From assembly GCA_032622095.1 (NCBI GenBank), contig CP136069.1, forward strand, positions 66,671,319 to 66,735,318: a DNA stretch of 64,000 nucleotides, written 5' to 3'. This DNA is from Siphonodentalium dalli. Lineage: Eukaryota > Mollusca > Scaphopoda > Gadilida > Siphonodentaliidae. The position numbers were made by a program, and so were the translations under genes. Below are positions 1 through 13,605 of this stretch, one piece after another (the stretch's first letter is position 1; every line of letters starts with the position of its first letter). The notes under the pieces were generated by a model. That model had not been told where the DNA came from, made no database searches, and saw only the letters and a list, made by a program, of their open reading frames with translations.

Positions 1-22
1 CATAATGGTGTATTTAGTTTAA

Positions 23-251
23 CCCTTCCATAACTGGAGCTTCCTGAAAACCCTGTGCCAATGCATTCTCTTATATATGTGAGTCTCCCATATAAGAGAA
101 TGCATTGGCCTAACAATATTTACCTTGATCTTGTAAGCCAGTGCAATCTCTTATATATCCAAGGCTCCCTATGGGAGACTCACATATATAAGAGTATGCA
201 CTGACGCATGATCTTTAATGCTGCACCAGTGCAGCTCCCGTAATACAAGGG
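23..251. mobile_element. TTAACCCTT MITE copy 1 (piggyBac-like ends)
   Basis: Flanked by TTAA at 19-22 and 252-255, with CCCTT...AAGGG ends and imperfect TIRs (GGAGCTTCCTGA / GCAGCTCCC). The core is hairpin-forming: CATTCTCTTATATATGTGAG and its complement. Non-coding. TTAA duplications are characteristic of piggyBac-superfamily transposition. Confidence 0.75.
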
Positions 252-259
252 TTAAAAAT

Positions 260-580
260 TACCTTCAACTGTTATACTGTTGGATGAGATTCAGCAGCAG
301 ACAAAGAGAACCAGCAATAGTAAAGACAAATTCTCAAGGAGTCTAACTTAACCCTTTATATACAAAATGGATTCTCCCACTCAGTTATAAAAGATTACAT
401 TGGAATGGTCTATTGTTCATCTGGGGGGGTTTTCAGGAAAAGTAAGCAAACAATAGACAATACAAGTACAGAAGGTGTCCTGTTTAGTGGAGGGAAATGT
501 TCAGATAATATGTTCAACAAATGACCTGTTGAACTTATTATCTAACCATTTCCTAAAGAATAACTCGTCAATGCGTACTA
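260..580. repeat. Dispersed repeat fragment with ATGTTCAGATAATA motif
   Basis: The stretch with CTGGGGGGGTTTTCAGGAAAA and GGAAATGTTCAGATAATATG recurs near 22985-23090 and 23575-23700, each time beside a TTAACCC MITE, and resembles the units at 34.6-35.4 kb. No gene is seen here. Confidence 0.5.
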
Positions 581-793
581 CAGTAATGCCCTAAGTAATT
601 GACTCCTTAACCCCAGCACAATTATGGGTAATTTTTCAGGATTTAGTCGGAAATATGGCTTGTTGCCATTCATCGGAAAGCTCTCAGTGAGAGTTTTCCG
701 ATGAATGGCAACAAGCCCTATTTCAGTCTAAATCCTGAAAAATTACACATAATTCTGCTGTGGTTAAGGAGTCGATTATTTAGGGCATTACTG
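581..793. mobile_element. Palindromic CAGTAATGCCCTA MITE, copy 1
   Basis: 213-bp near-perfect palindrome flanked by TA on both sides. Ends CAGTAATGCCCTA / TAGGGCATTACTG; the arms include TTTTCAGGATTTAGTCGGAA and GGCTTGTTGCCATTCATCGG. Other copies are at 24500, 37167 and 43784. TA duplication suggests a Tc1/mariner-type mobiliser. Confidence 0.85.
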
Positions 794-939
794 TAAGTAT
801 AGAATGGGTTAATGGACTAGGAAAAAGTTTTGTTAATGCAACTAATTAAAATGATTAGCTGTTAACATCTTGAATTAATAAAATGATCATTAAATCTCTT
901 ACAAACACACATAATGTTCAGGCCTGAGAATATGGTGCC

Positions 940-1340
940 GGAGATTTACAGAATGAGGTCCCCAAAGGGTGAATTTAGTGACAGTACCCCACACATCAGG
1001 CTAGCATCACTAAATTCACACTCTGACAACCTCATTCTGCATGGCCTCATCTTCTCTGGAAAGTGTCTATATTATCAAGTTAACAAGTTTTTTTCTTTTT
1101 TAGTTTAGTTTCTCTATATCCCCAAATAGGCAGACGGCACATTGCATAATCAAGGTGCCCAATGGGTGCACATCACAATCTTCACCATCTGGGAACTTAA
1201 ATCTGTGCCTAGTTCTCACGTAACAGATGAGGCCATGAAGAATGAGATCCCCAGAGGATGAATTTGGTGATGCTAGCCCGCTATGTGGGGTAGCGTTACT
1301 AAATTCACCCTCTGGGGACCTCATTCTTACTCCTAAAACA
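940..1340. mobile_element. GAGGTCCCCAGAGGGTGAAT MITE cluster
   Basis: Two inverted modules, about 945-1050 and 1230-1335, read CAGAATGAGGTCCCC...GGTGAATTTAGTGA and then its complement. Between them is a second module with GGTGCACATCACAATC / CCATCTGGGAACTTAAATC. The same unit recurs at 19.6-20.8, 24.75-24.93 and 63.1-64.0 kb. Confidence 0.75.
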
Positions 1341-1344
1341 TCCA

Positions 1345-1541
1345 ATGGTGTATAATAATTATCTTGACTTAAGATTTAATTAATAATAGATAGTGTATGT
1401 GCGTCTGCGATAATATTCTTAATGATATTGAAGGGTGACATGTTACTAAAACTATTTCCTACGAGGTGGTAAATGAAATACTGTGTAAATATTTGCACAC
1501 GTGAATATTGCAAAGATAATTGTCGAATTGCCCAGCATGCA
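1345..1541 (-). other. Probable 3' UTR of the PDZPH1-like gene
   Basis: AT-rich, non-repeated sequence just downstream of the stop codon. The only weak polyadenylation-type signal I see is in the TTAATTAAATC stretch near 1375; no canonical AATAAA is obvious. A palindromic MITE cluster starts at about 1345, so the transcript may end before or within it. Confidence 0.3.
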
Positions 1542-1593
1542 TCAGTCGACGCGAATCCATTTCTGTAATGTAGTTTTTATAGCATCCATCCAT
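1542..1593 (-). CDS. PDZPH1: Terminal coding exon: PH domain 2 helix and stop
   Basis: 52 nt after acceptor GTGTCTTTTTCAG. The first base completes Arg389, followed by WMDAIKTTLQKWIRVD and TGA. The Trp sits eight residues after the Asp of the C-A-D strand end, as in PH1. The protein ends three residues past the helix, so there is no C-terminal tail. The 3.3-kb intron before it contains a 167-bp tandem array. Confidence 0.87.
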
Positions 1594-4500
1594 CTGAAAA
1601 AGACACTGGGGGTATAATTATCATAAACATGGTTTAAAACCACCACAGAACTTGAATTTTCAGTCAACATCTGGTTGGTAACATCATTGGTAATTTTAAC
1701 AGGAGTTATTTTCATCAGTAAATCACTCCAATGGGCATATATACTACAGACCCCCCCCCCCCCCCCCCCCCCCCCCCAGAGAGCATCTGACTGATACAAT
1801 AATCAGATTACCTTCCATGAGCACAAATCCATGCTTATTGGGGTTAGAAGCAGCTTCACCATCACATGAATGCATATGTTGGCCTAATGTGCCATGAACC
1901 TTACCAACTGACCCACTGGGGAGTAGTGTTGATGGTGGGCTGAAAAATCTTTCGGTCAATTTTTTAGGCAATATTTTTTTCCAAATTAAAAGAACTTTGG
2001 CCAAATTAAATCCTCATTTTCTGGTTTCACAATTAATGAATATTTTTGTTTTATTTAACATACAACATTCTATATATAGAGGATCTACAACGAGTCCTCA
2101 GTTTATAGCGGAATTTACAAAACGAGTCCAGTAAATTAGACCTAATTTACTGGACGAGTTTTGTAAATTCCGCTATAAACTGGGGATGAGTTTATAACAT
2201 GATCCAAAACCTCGACAAAACATATATAATAAAATGAAAGTGTCAATGACACTGTAGCTCAACTTGGGTAGGGGAATAATTTAATGGTTGACAGTAAATG
2301 GAGGAATAGGAAAGGTGCTAATTGAAATGTCTAACCTGCGCCAAAGGATTTAGTGATGCAAAGAGTAAAATACAAGATGGCTGCTGACCAAAGCTACGAC
2401 CTACAAATTTCATGATGATCAGACGAACAGTGCGACCTGTAGACCGCGCCAATGGATTGAATTTTGAAATCCAAGATGGCCGCTGGCAGCCATGTTATTT
2501 GGCCGAATGACCCCACAATGATTCGTTCCCATCTACATGTCAATGTCAACATTCATGACAAATTTCATAAAGATTAGACCAAAGGTACAACCTGTAGCCC
2601 GTGCCAAAGGATTTAGACATGCAAAGAGTAAAATCCAAGATGGCTGCTGGCGGCCATGTTTTTTGGCCGAACACATCTCGTTCACATCTACATGTCAGTG
2701 TTAACATCCATGACAAATTTAATAAAGATCAGACCAAAGGTATGACCTGTAGCCGACGCCAAAGGATTTAGTCATGCAAAGAGTAAAATGCTGGTGGCCA
2801 TGTTTTTTTGACCGAATGACCCCAAAACGACTCGTTCCCATCTACATGTCATTGTTATAATTCATGACAAATTTCATGACCATCTGACCAAAGCTACGAC
2901 ATGTAGCCCGCACCAAAGGATTTAGTCATGCAAAGAGTAAAATCCAAGATGGCTGCTGGCGGCCATGTTTTTTGACCGAATGACCCCAAAACGACTTGAT
3001 CCCATCTACATGTCATTGTTATCATTCATGACAAATTTCATGATGATCAGACGAACAGTACGACCTGTAGCCCGCACCAATGGATTGAATTTTGAAATCC
3101 AAGATGGCCGCCAGCAGCCATGTTTTTTGGCCGAATGACCCCACAATGATTCGTTCCCATCTACATGTCAATGTCAACGTTCACGACAAATTTTATAAAG
3201 ATTAGACCAAAGGCAACCTATAGCCCGCGCCAAAGGATTTAGTCATGCAAAGAGTAAAATCCAAGATGGCTGCTGGCGGCCATGTTTTTTGGCCGAACGA
3301 CTCCAAAATCACTCGTTCCCATCTACATGTCAGTGTTAACATCCATGACAAATTTCATAAACTTCCGACCAACACAACGACCTGTAGCCCGCGCCAAAGG
3401 ATTTAGTCATGGAAAGAGTAAAATCAAAGATGGCTGCTGGCAGCCATGTTTTTTGGCCGAACGACCCCAAAATCACTCGTTCCCATCTACATGTCATTAT
3501 TAACATCAATGACAAATTTCATGATGATCAGACGAACAGTACGACCTGTAGCCCGCGCCAATGGATTGAATCTTGAAATCCAAGATGGCTGCCGCATGTT
3601 TTTGGCCGAATGACCCCAAAATGACTCGTTCCCATCTACATGTCAATGTCAACATTCATGACAAATTTCATAAAGATCAGACCAAAGGTACGACCTGTAG
3701 CCTGCGCCAAAGGATTTAGTCATGCAAAGAGTAAAATCCAAGATGGCTGCTGGCGGCCATGTTTTTTGGCCGAACGACACCAAAATCATTCGTTCCCATC
3801 TACATGTCATTATTAACATCAATGACAAATTTCATGATGATCAGATGAACAGTACGACCTGTAGGCCGCGCCAATGGATTGAATCTTGAAATCCAAGATG
3901 GCTGCCAGCGGCCATGTTTTTTGGCCGAATGACCCCAAAATGTCTCGTTCCCATCTACATGTCAATGTCAACATTCATGACAAATTTCATGAAGATCAGA
4001 CCAAAGGTACAACCTGTAGCCTGCGCCAAAGAAATTGTTGACGGACACACGGACACACACACACACACGGACGACAGACGCCAAACCATGGCAATAGCTC
4101 AAACTTACAAAAGTAAGTTGAGCTAAAAATGGGACACTAAACTAACAATGGCATGCGATGATGTTTTACGTAATTGTGCGTGGTTTGCCCGCGTAAACAA
4201 ATAGTCCCATATAAATAAAGACCCTTTATCGTATTTAATGGCGTATATTTAGTGAAATAACTTTTCAAACTCTTCATTCATTAGAGTTTGTTGGAAACAT
4301 ATTGGAAGCTCTAGTATTTTTGAGATGCAACGTACTGGAATTTAAACAGACGACAAACCGGAATTCAAAGGGTCAAAGGCACTATTTCCTGTTATTAAAC
4401 GAACGTTTAATATCACAATTTATAGAATGGGTTTATTGAATGGAATAAGGGTAGGATCATGTAATAAAATTATGTCCATACCTTCAAATGCCTTGTCAAA

Positions 4501-7500
4501 AGACATTTTTAATCCCAGCATTGTTACATGATAATATACCACTAACCAACTTCTACCATTCAGCCTTATGACAGACAACAAATTCATTAGTGTTAATCCT
4601 CATTACTGTTTTATTGCATTGTTTGATAGTGCACTGCCATTAGTGCCTTTTGTTATCCATTAAGCTGCATCACCTAATCAATTAGAAGATGATCATACTA
4701 TAAATTTTATTCTCATGTCACTCCCATCATGATTACAAAATCAATTTGATTTTTTGAATTAGATTTCCGATTTTGGGGTAAAAAAAACATTGGCTAAAAG
4801 TAATTGTTTTTGGCCAAGTTTGCCTATGACAGCGGGAGCCCTGCTAGAGAGCCCCGCCTCCCCCCACATCTGCAGATCAAGGCGCTCCAATACTAATATA
4901 ATAAGACATGATTTACCGTTCTTTATCAGATTCATGATCAGCACAGAAATAAAATGTCCTCATCTTGGCTTCGGGTGGTTTTAAAGTAAAGCTGTTTTTC
5001 CTTCCATTTATATCAGAGCTGTCCACTGTGTACCCATGTAGATGAACAACACCTGTCATAAAAATAATAATCGATCACATCATAAACGAATCAATCTATT
5101 TTATGGCGCATTATATGCCAAATTAATTACAATGCTCAGTTTTCAAAACAACCATGAATAGGTGCTATTACGGAGCTATCCTTTCTTCATCAATTGTAAT
5201 GTTTAAATTATTTTCTTTTTGGGAATGCCTTTTGCACAATGACTATCATTGTAAATTGCAGCATGTTCCAATTAGGAGATAAACGTACTGTTTCCATGGA
5301 TAATCGAGCATGAAAACAGTTTACTAGATAGATATATAGCTGGATACTTTATTTACAAAATGCCCAATAAAGAACAACATACACCCTGAAATACAAAAAT
5401 ATAACTTGGAATACAACCTGAAGTGAAAATATAAAACACATACATGACAATAACTGCTGGCACTATAGCAGTGCTGTCTTCCTGTCTGTCCCAGCAGCAT
5501 ATAACTAAATAATTAAAGTAGGATATAAAAGATTTGGTCACCAGCAGAATGATTCCCCGAGCCAAACCACACCCCGATATGCATGCTGCCGCCACAGAGG
5601 CCATTACTAACTCTTTTAATGCTCGAAGCCCCGAATATCCAACGAAACAGGGTATTTTTATCTCCATTGTAATTCAAACCACCAAATAAATTGAAAGAAA
5701 CTGTACAAAATACGCTTTTTATCGGCATTACATGCCACGAAGTGAGATATCCTTTTTCGGTAATAAAATCTCTGGGTGCGTTCCATGGGTTTAATTGGAA
5801 CAGCACCCGAACAACTTCCTGTCAACAGTATCTATAGTAAATATCTGAGAGTGGTCGACTCGATTACGTGACTCTTAGAGATCTTTCCATCAATGTATCA
5901 CATTATTATAATCAATAAATTTGAAAAATGATCAAGGAAATATGGGTTGATAGAAAAAATCGGACTTGGCACTGAAAGGGTTAACTAGAATTACAAAACA
6001 TACTAAACAACTATACCTTGAGCGCTGTTAGAACTGGAAGTCTTGTAGTAGTACATACATGCGTCCTTGAGCACACAGTATCTCCGGCGCCACGATTTAT
6101 AGTTAGCGCCTTCCTTCGTGAGGAAACCGTAACAATCAGGCTTCTTGATTTCTAGCGCCGGCAGACTAACATTGTGGCTAGAGATGTCGATCCAAGACTC
6201 CTTCTACAATAAGACATAAAAGATTCAAAATAAAGGACAAAATAATGTTCAAGGCTAAATATGAAATAAGTAAATGGTCGCAACATAGATCCAAGACTCT
6301 TTCTGGACGATGTACAGGATCGAGAAGAGGCAGATGTGATGATGCTGTCATCCAGTTGTATGCGGTAACATACGAAATATTCTTGAGTAGAAGTTACAAA
6401 TCCAGTAGGGTCAAATTTAAGTCATGTTCACTGTTGAACAATCAAAAGGCATATCTCCTAAAATAAAATGTCGCTGACCAAAATGTCCCCCGACGAAGGT
6501 GGCAGGTTTGAATGATTTATGGTTGATAAAGGGCATTAAATCAGATATAAAAAGCACTGTCAATCATGTTATAATATACTCTTGGGTTGTTTTAAATCAC
6601 ATATTTCTATTTAAGAATGAATACATGTTCAGACAAAGATGCATCCCAGGATGTACGATTCTCTGTCGAAAAATAGCAATAACTCCGCCAAAATGACTCC
6701 GACTGAACTCAAAATCGCAGATACGCAGGCTCACATGCTGGTTGACATCTGTACCAAGTTTTTAAAAAATTGACCAGAAAATGACAGTATGCAGGCTCGG
6801 ACAATGTTCCAGATGGATGGACAAGGGTCACTTCTATAGTCCAATCAAAGGCAGGACTGGTTTTTTAACTCATAAACTTCACAAAAATGACACCTAGAAA
6901 TGGAAACAATGAAAATTAACTACTATTTGTTCTGAAGTATGTTTTCCAGATTATGATAATTTAAAAAAAAAAAAAAAATAGCATCCCTCCATCATCTCAA
7001 AATTGAGATCTAATCGTCTGCGAACACAGATATTTTAATTTAATGACCAAAATATACATTTAATGTATGAGGTACCGGCTTAGTATGATAAGTTCAACGC
7101 TTAGTAATATGAGCATTAAAAATTATCATTTCTCATCAAAATGGCAATGTTACAATCGGAATGGAACATTGAGATGTCCCTCAACACAGGTTCGAACTCA
7201 CAATCTCCTCATCTATCGATGATGGTACTCAAGACCTATCCATTTCTGGAATGGGGACATCCTTAACAAGAGCATCGCTAGGGTGTGGCAAAATATGCTT
7301 GTGGTAATTCTAACTCTGGTGAAAATTGGCAAGCAGATCCCAAATTTTAACTTGACCTGTATTTTGGGCTATTAAGCTCACATACCAAATTCATTCAGTT
7401 CTAACTTACTGAAGTTATAATCTGGAAATGAAAAAAGTGAACTGACAGAAGGACGGATGGTCATACCAATAACATAATACCGCCCGTTTTTAAAACAGGG

Positions 7501-10500
7501 CATACAAAAAGGGATCAGTGAGATCTTTCTGGAATAATATTTGTTTGTGCATGATGATTGTTAGTATACTAACCCTAGACTTGCTATCTTCCAGTGCTAA
7601 CCTAACAGCAGATACCCACCTGAAAATAACATGGAGTTGTTTACTCTTGTGCTCGGGAATGGGGTAATTGTAATTTGCAATTGTAATTGACTTTAATTAT
7701 TCACTTTCTCTCAAGGAGTTGAGGGTAATTTGTAATTGGGCCATTTCTTAATTGCAAGTAATTAAAAGTAATACATTACTTTGATAAATAGACATTTAAT
7801 TCAATTACTTTTTCAATTACTTCTGATTACTTTCCAGAATAATTATCATTTAAAGAGGACATATTAAATAATCTTTTTTACATTTATTTGTAAGGTTTCA
7901 TTATGCAGTTATGCACCAAAACATTGGTAATAGACTGTTTTACGTGTATTTATTTCATTAAATATTTTTTAAACTTTCTTACATGCCTTGCAACTAATGC
8001 ATAATATTTAAAGTTGAAAGTTCCATTGAGGTAATTGAAAAGTCATCAATTACATTGTGAAAGTAGTTGTAACTAGAGGTGCGACTGTCCCAATGGGACT
8101 ACGGATACCCCCCTTTTTAAAATACTAAGATGTTTCACATGTCAGTAATCATTTAGTTAAAATAATAAAATAACAGTTCCCATTGCAGGTGTACAACCAT
8201 AACCCTAATCTTAAACCTATTGACCGAAAATTGTAGGAATAAAAGCTTGGATAAAATTATGCATGATGCAAAAAAAAATTCTAAGTCAAAAAAGGGGAAT
8301 AACTCCACACAAAAAATGTCGGACAGACGTCATAATCGCAGGGGCACAGGTTCCCATGGCACTAAATATCAGTGCCAAGATTCAAAACCATTGACCGAAA
8401 AATGTAGGAATAAAAGCTCGGACAAAAGTTTCTAAGTTGAATAAGGGGGATAACTCCACCAAAAAATGTCGGACAGATGTCATAATCGCAGGTGCACAAG
8501 TTCCAATGGTACTAAATATCTGTGCCAAGTTTTAAAAAAATTGACTGAAAAATGTAGGAATAAAAGCTCGGACAAAAGTATACATGTTGCGAAAATTTTC
8601 TAAGTCGAAAAAGGGGGGATAACTCCAAAAAAAAAAGTCCGACTGACGTCATAATCGCAGGTGCACAGGTTCCCATGATGGTTGATGTCTGTGCCAAGTT
8701 TCACGGAAATTGATCAAAAAACAACTGAGAAAAACTCCGGACAAATTTGTGTCCACGGACGGACGGACGACGGACGACGGACGGACGACGGACGGACGAC
8801 GGACGGACGGACGGACAAGCTGACTCCAGTATACCCCCCCTAACTTCGTTGCGGGGGGTATAATTATACTTCCATGGTGTAACCAAGGAAGTATATTGTT
8901 TTTCTACTGAGGTCGTTCTCCGTTTATTTCGAAATACTCAGAAACTGATTGCAGTAGGAACGCGAAATCTCTAGCGAATGTAGGCATCGAAGGTTTACTA
9001 AATATAATGGTATCAGGATTTCCGCCCAATGTTTATTGGCGGAGTTATGGCCCTTTTGCGATTATTTTTCATTATTATTATACTTCCATGTTTTAACATG
9101 GAAGTATATTGTAATTCTTCTGGCTTTTTTTCTTCTTTTTTTTTTTCTTCTTATTATTCCGATAACACCCTTATATCTCGGGAACGGCTGAACCGATTCA
9201 CCTGCGGTTTTTTTCTTCAGAATAAAACCTTGGAAGATCTCGGTAAATGGCCTATTGAGAATTTCGTCCGACCTTGACCTTCGGAGTTATCGCCATTTTG
9301 TTGATTTTTGGCGGTTTTTCGCGACACAAAAGTAACTTGCGAAATCGATGTTTGAATTCTTATATCGTCGAAACGGCTTGACCGATTGATTTGAAATTTG
9401 GCACCTGCATAGACATTGAGTATACGAAGTCGATGTACAAATAGGGAATTTCGTGTGACCTTGAACTTTGGAAACAACGCTCTCTATCTGTTTTATTGTT
9501 GTGCACATATCTCCTCCGAAACGGTTTGAGATATCGATTTCGGACTTTTTTCATTATTTGCGCCTGTATGTGTGTTCTAAAATACTGAAAAATTATAGGG
9601 TTCGCACTTCCGGTTTAAAAGTTCGCTACTGGTCGAAGGTTAAAACAACGCTCTTCATATGGAATCTAGAACGGCTTGAGATATTGAGTTGGGACTTTTT
9701 ACATTATGTGCAGCAAACTCTGCGCTATCGAACGATATATATAGTTAACGGATATCACTTCCGGTTCGGGAGAGCGGACGTGTGGGTATGTATCTCAAAA
9801 CTATTTTAGCGCATATTTTGATGACATTTGGAAGACGTCATCAGTAGATGCCACTGATTCCTATGCAACTCGAATTTTAAAAATCGGACATAAACTTCGA
9901 GAGTTATGGCTGTTTAAAAACCTGGTTTATTTCCGACCTTGACCTTGACCTTCAGAGTTATCGATATTTTGTTGATTTTGTTTGATCTCTTATATCGTCG
10001 AAACGGCTTGACCGATTGATTTGAAATTTGGTACTTGCATAGCCATTGAGTATACGAAGTCGATGTACAAATAGGGAATTTCGTGTGACCTTGAACTTTG
10101 GAAACAACGCTCTCTATCTGTTTTATTGTTGTGCACATATCTCCTCCGAAACGGCTTGAGATATCGATATCGGACTTTTTCATTATTTGCGCCTGTATGT
10201 GTGTTCTAAAATACTGAAAAAATTATAGGGTTCGCACTTCCGGTTTAAAAGTTCGCTACTGGTCGAAGGATAAAACAACGCTCTTTATAGGGAATCTAGA
10301 ACGGCTTGAGATATTGAGTTGGGACTTTTTTGCATGATGTGCAGCAAACTCTGCGCTCTTTAATTATATATATAGTTAATGGATTTCACTTCCGGTTCGG
10401 GGGAACGGGCGTGTGGGTATGTATCTCAAAACTATTTTGGTGCAGATTTTGATGAAATTTGGTGGACGTAATCTTTAGTTGACGCTGACCACTACTACGT

Positions 10501-13500
10501 TCAGATTTTTAAAATCCGACTTAAACTTCTCGAGTTATGGCTGCTTAAATACTGATTTTTATGGGGTTTTCGGACCCCTAAAATGACTTGCAAAATTGCA
10601 AAATCGATGTTTGATTTCTTATACCGTCGAAAGGACATGGCCAATTGATTTGAAATTTTGTGCCCGCATAGCCATTGAGCATACGCAGTCGATGCACAAA
10701 TAAGGAATTTTGTCTGACCTTGACCTTTGGAAACAACGCTCTTTATATGTTTTATTGTTTTTAACATATCTCCTCCTAAACGGCTTGAGATATCAGGTTC
10801 GGACTTTTTTCATTATTTGCGCATGTATATGTGTTTCAAACCACCAAAAAATGATATGGGTCGCCCTTCCTGTTTAAAAGTTGACCATGGGTCGAATAAT
10901 AAAAGAACGCTCTTTCTACGAAATCCAGAACGGCTTGAGATATTGAGTTGGGACTTTTTGCGTTAAGTGCATCCAACTGTGCGATGTATACAGATATATA
11001 TAGTTAACGGATTTCACTTCCGGTTCTGGAGAACGGGCGTTTTCCGTCATTGGTGAACATGGAAGTATCGAAATTGCTGTGCAATTACAGTTTCATTCTA
11101 GTTATTATTATTATTATTATACTTGACACTTTTGTAATCACTATTACTCGAAAAGTACAAGAAGTAGGACACTAAAACTTGGTAAGTAGGTTGGGGTACA
11201 TGAGTTATATGCCTATGGCCCATAACGATTTTGTCCGCGCTTTCACCGAGGAGTTATCTCCCTTTATTTGAAAAAATGTCATTTTATTATCTCGGAAATT
11301 ATGAGAAGCAGAGCATCGAAAATTAGACCGTATGCACATATCGATATGCACTACTGCCCACGGGCATAAAAATTTGTGTCCGCGCTTTCCCTGAAGAGTT
11401 ACCGCCCATAGTTGGCAAACCTTTATTTGATTGTACTCTGTTGTCCTCCCGTATTATTCCAGATAACTGCATTTGGTTTTTGTAGTCGTATTGACCGTTG
11501 TCAGCTTAGTCCAAGGAAGAAAATTTGACAGGGTTGGCCATATATTTTTATTGACATTTATCTATTTAAGTATGTAGATACCCTTAACGAAAACAAACCC
11601 ATATCGGAAAAGATTTTTGAAATCCGAGAAGAAATGCAAGAGTAACGGGCCGTCAAAGTTTGCAATTTGGTCCCATGTGCTTGTGATCACATCTCCTCCG
11701 AAGATGTCGAACTTTGGGTGTCATCTGATACGCCAATGCGTGCGGTCTGAAGAGAGCACGCGATGTGCCAAATTTTGCCAGTGTCGGTTCAGTGTTGTGG
11801 ATCAGGGGAGGGGCGGTCCGGGGGTACCAATTTTTTATTCTTCTCCGAATCGGATGAAACTTGGAATATAACATCCCTACCGCCAACCGATCTAGAAACT
11901 GAAAGAATTTTGAAAATCCATTGAAAAATGACAGAGTTGTGGGCCTTCAAACAATGCAAATTTGGGCCCATATGCTTTGTGTACACAGCTCCTCCGAAGA
12001 TGTCGAACTTAGGATGTTATCTGATATCGCAGTGCGTGCGGTCTGAAGAGAGCACGCGAAGTGCCAAATTTTGCAAGTATCGGTTCAGTGTTGTGGGTCA
12101 GGGGAGGGGTGGTCCGAGGTACCAAAATTTATTTCGTCTCCGAATCATATGAAACTTGATATATAACATCTACCATACACGTTGATCATAAAACTGAAAA
12201 CAGATTGTAAATCCGTTAAAAAATGGCGGAGATTTGGGCCCTCAAACTTTGAATGTGGCCCGTATTCTTTCCAATAAACAAAATGTTTTGGCCCTTTTGC
12301 GATTATTTTTCATTATTATTATTATACTTCCATGGTGTAACCAAGGAAGTATATTGTTTTTCTACTGGGGTCGTTTTCCGTTTATTTGGAAATACTCAGA
12401 AACTAATTGCAGTAGGAACGCGAAATCTCTAGCGAATGTAGGGATCGGAGGTCTACTAAATATAATGGTATCCAGAATTCGGCCCAATGTTTTTTGACAG
12501 AGTTATGGCCCTTTTACGATTATTTTTCATTATTATTTGTTATTATACTCGACACTTTTGCAACGCCCTAATATCTGAAAGTATGGGGATTATCGAACTG
12601 AAAGTTTGTACATATGTTGGGGTCAATGAGTTCTAACATATCGGCATACAACGAATATTGTCCGCATTTACCCAGCTGAGTTATCTCCCTTTATATGAAA
12701 AAATGTCACACACACTATATAATATATTTTTACCCAAAATATGTATCTCCTATAATAAATATCTTGGACACTGAAACTAATGGTTATATATTCTTGCTTG
12801 CAAGAAATCTAGAAGTCGTAAAAAAAAATCGGTACGCAATACCTCGAGTACGCGCACTTGACAAATGCCAATTAATGGCGATATATTATTTGGACCAATC
12901 ATGCGAGTCCTTTCACTATAACAGCGATGGAAAGACAAGACCTCATTCATTTTAATTTGTTCCTCCTGTGTGTTTGATGCGTTTGACCGAGTGTGCGGGG
13001 CGGGAATGTTGATCCCAACAGGGAGGGCCCTCTATGTTCAGTGTCCAAGATATTTATTATAGGAGATACATATTTTGGGTAAAAAAATATTATATCTCCT
13101 TCAAATATATCTTGGACACTGAAACTAATGGTTATAATTAGAATTCTTGAAGAGGAGGAGGCCACGAGGCAGATAATCCGACTATGTCCATGAAACCCAC
13201 CTGCTGAAGCAGAAAGACCTGCATCCTGTACCAAAAAGATTTCTTGGTAGACATGTGCCAAAAAATAGATCATTGTGTCCATATGTAATAGTTCAGATAA
13301 ACTCAAAAACAACTGAGCCTCCTAAAAGGAAACACCACGTACTTCATGTGTCCTACTAGTAATGATCACAGGGTGAAGGTGTCCATGAAAAACATTGGTC
13401 ATAGGCAAGAGGGATAAATCATTCATTCATGTACCTAATAGGATAAAGGAACCTACCCCACCCCCCTCCTTAGAGGATGAAGGATGAAGCAGCACTAGCA

Positions 13501-13572
13501 CGACATCCAGAGGATGCTGACTGGCCCACAATACATGCAAAAGGTGCACCGAGGGGAAAACACGGTTATGAC

Positions 13573-13605
<33 letters not shown>

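Noticed and set aside
53-210. Spaced repeated words resembling a CRISPR array
   Set aside because: They are arms of palindromic MITE hairpins in a eukaryotic genome, without regular unique spacers.
4490-4553. Minus-strand stretch open as SWLVVYYHVTMLGLKM... before a GTATGG donor, phase-compatible with the 4917 exon
   Set aside because: It has no pyrimidine tract at the acceptor and puts the helix Trp one residue out of place. The 1542-1593 exon fits better and ends with a stop.
5353-5806. Overlapping minus-strand frames of about 100 codons
   Set aside because: They lie in the intron between two matched PH2 exons and have no domain or splice support.
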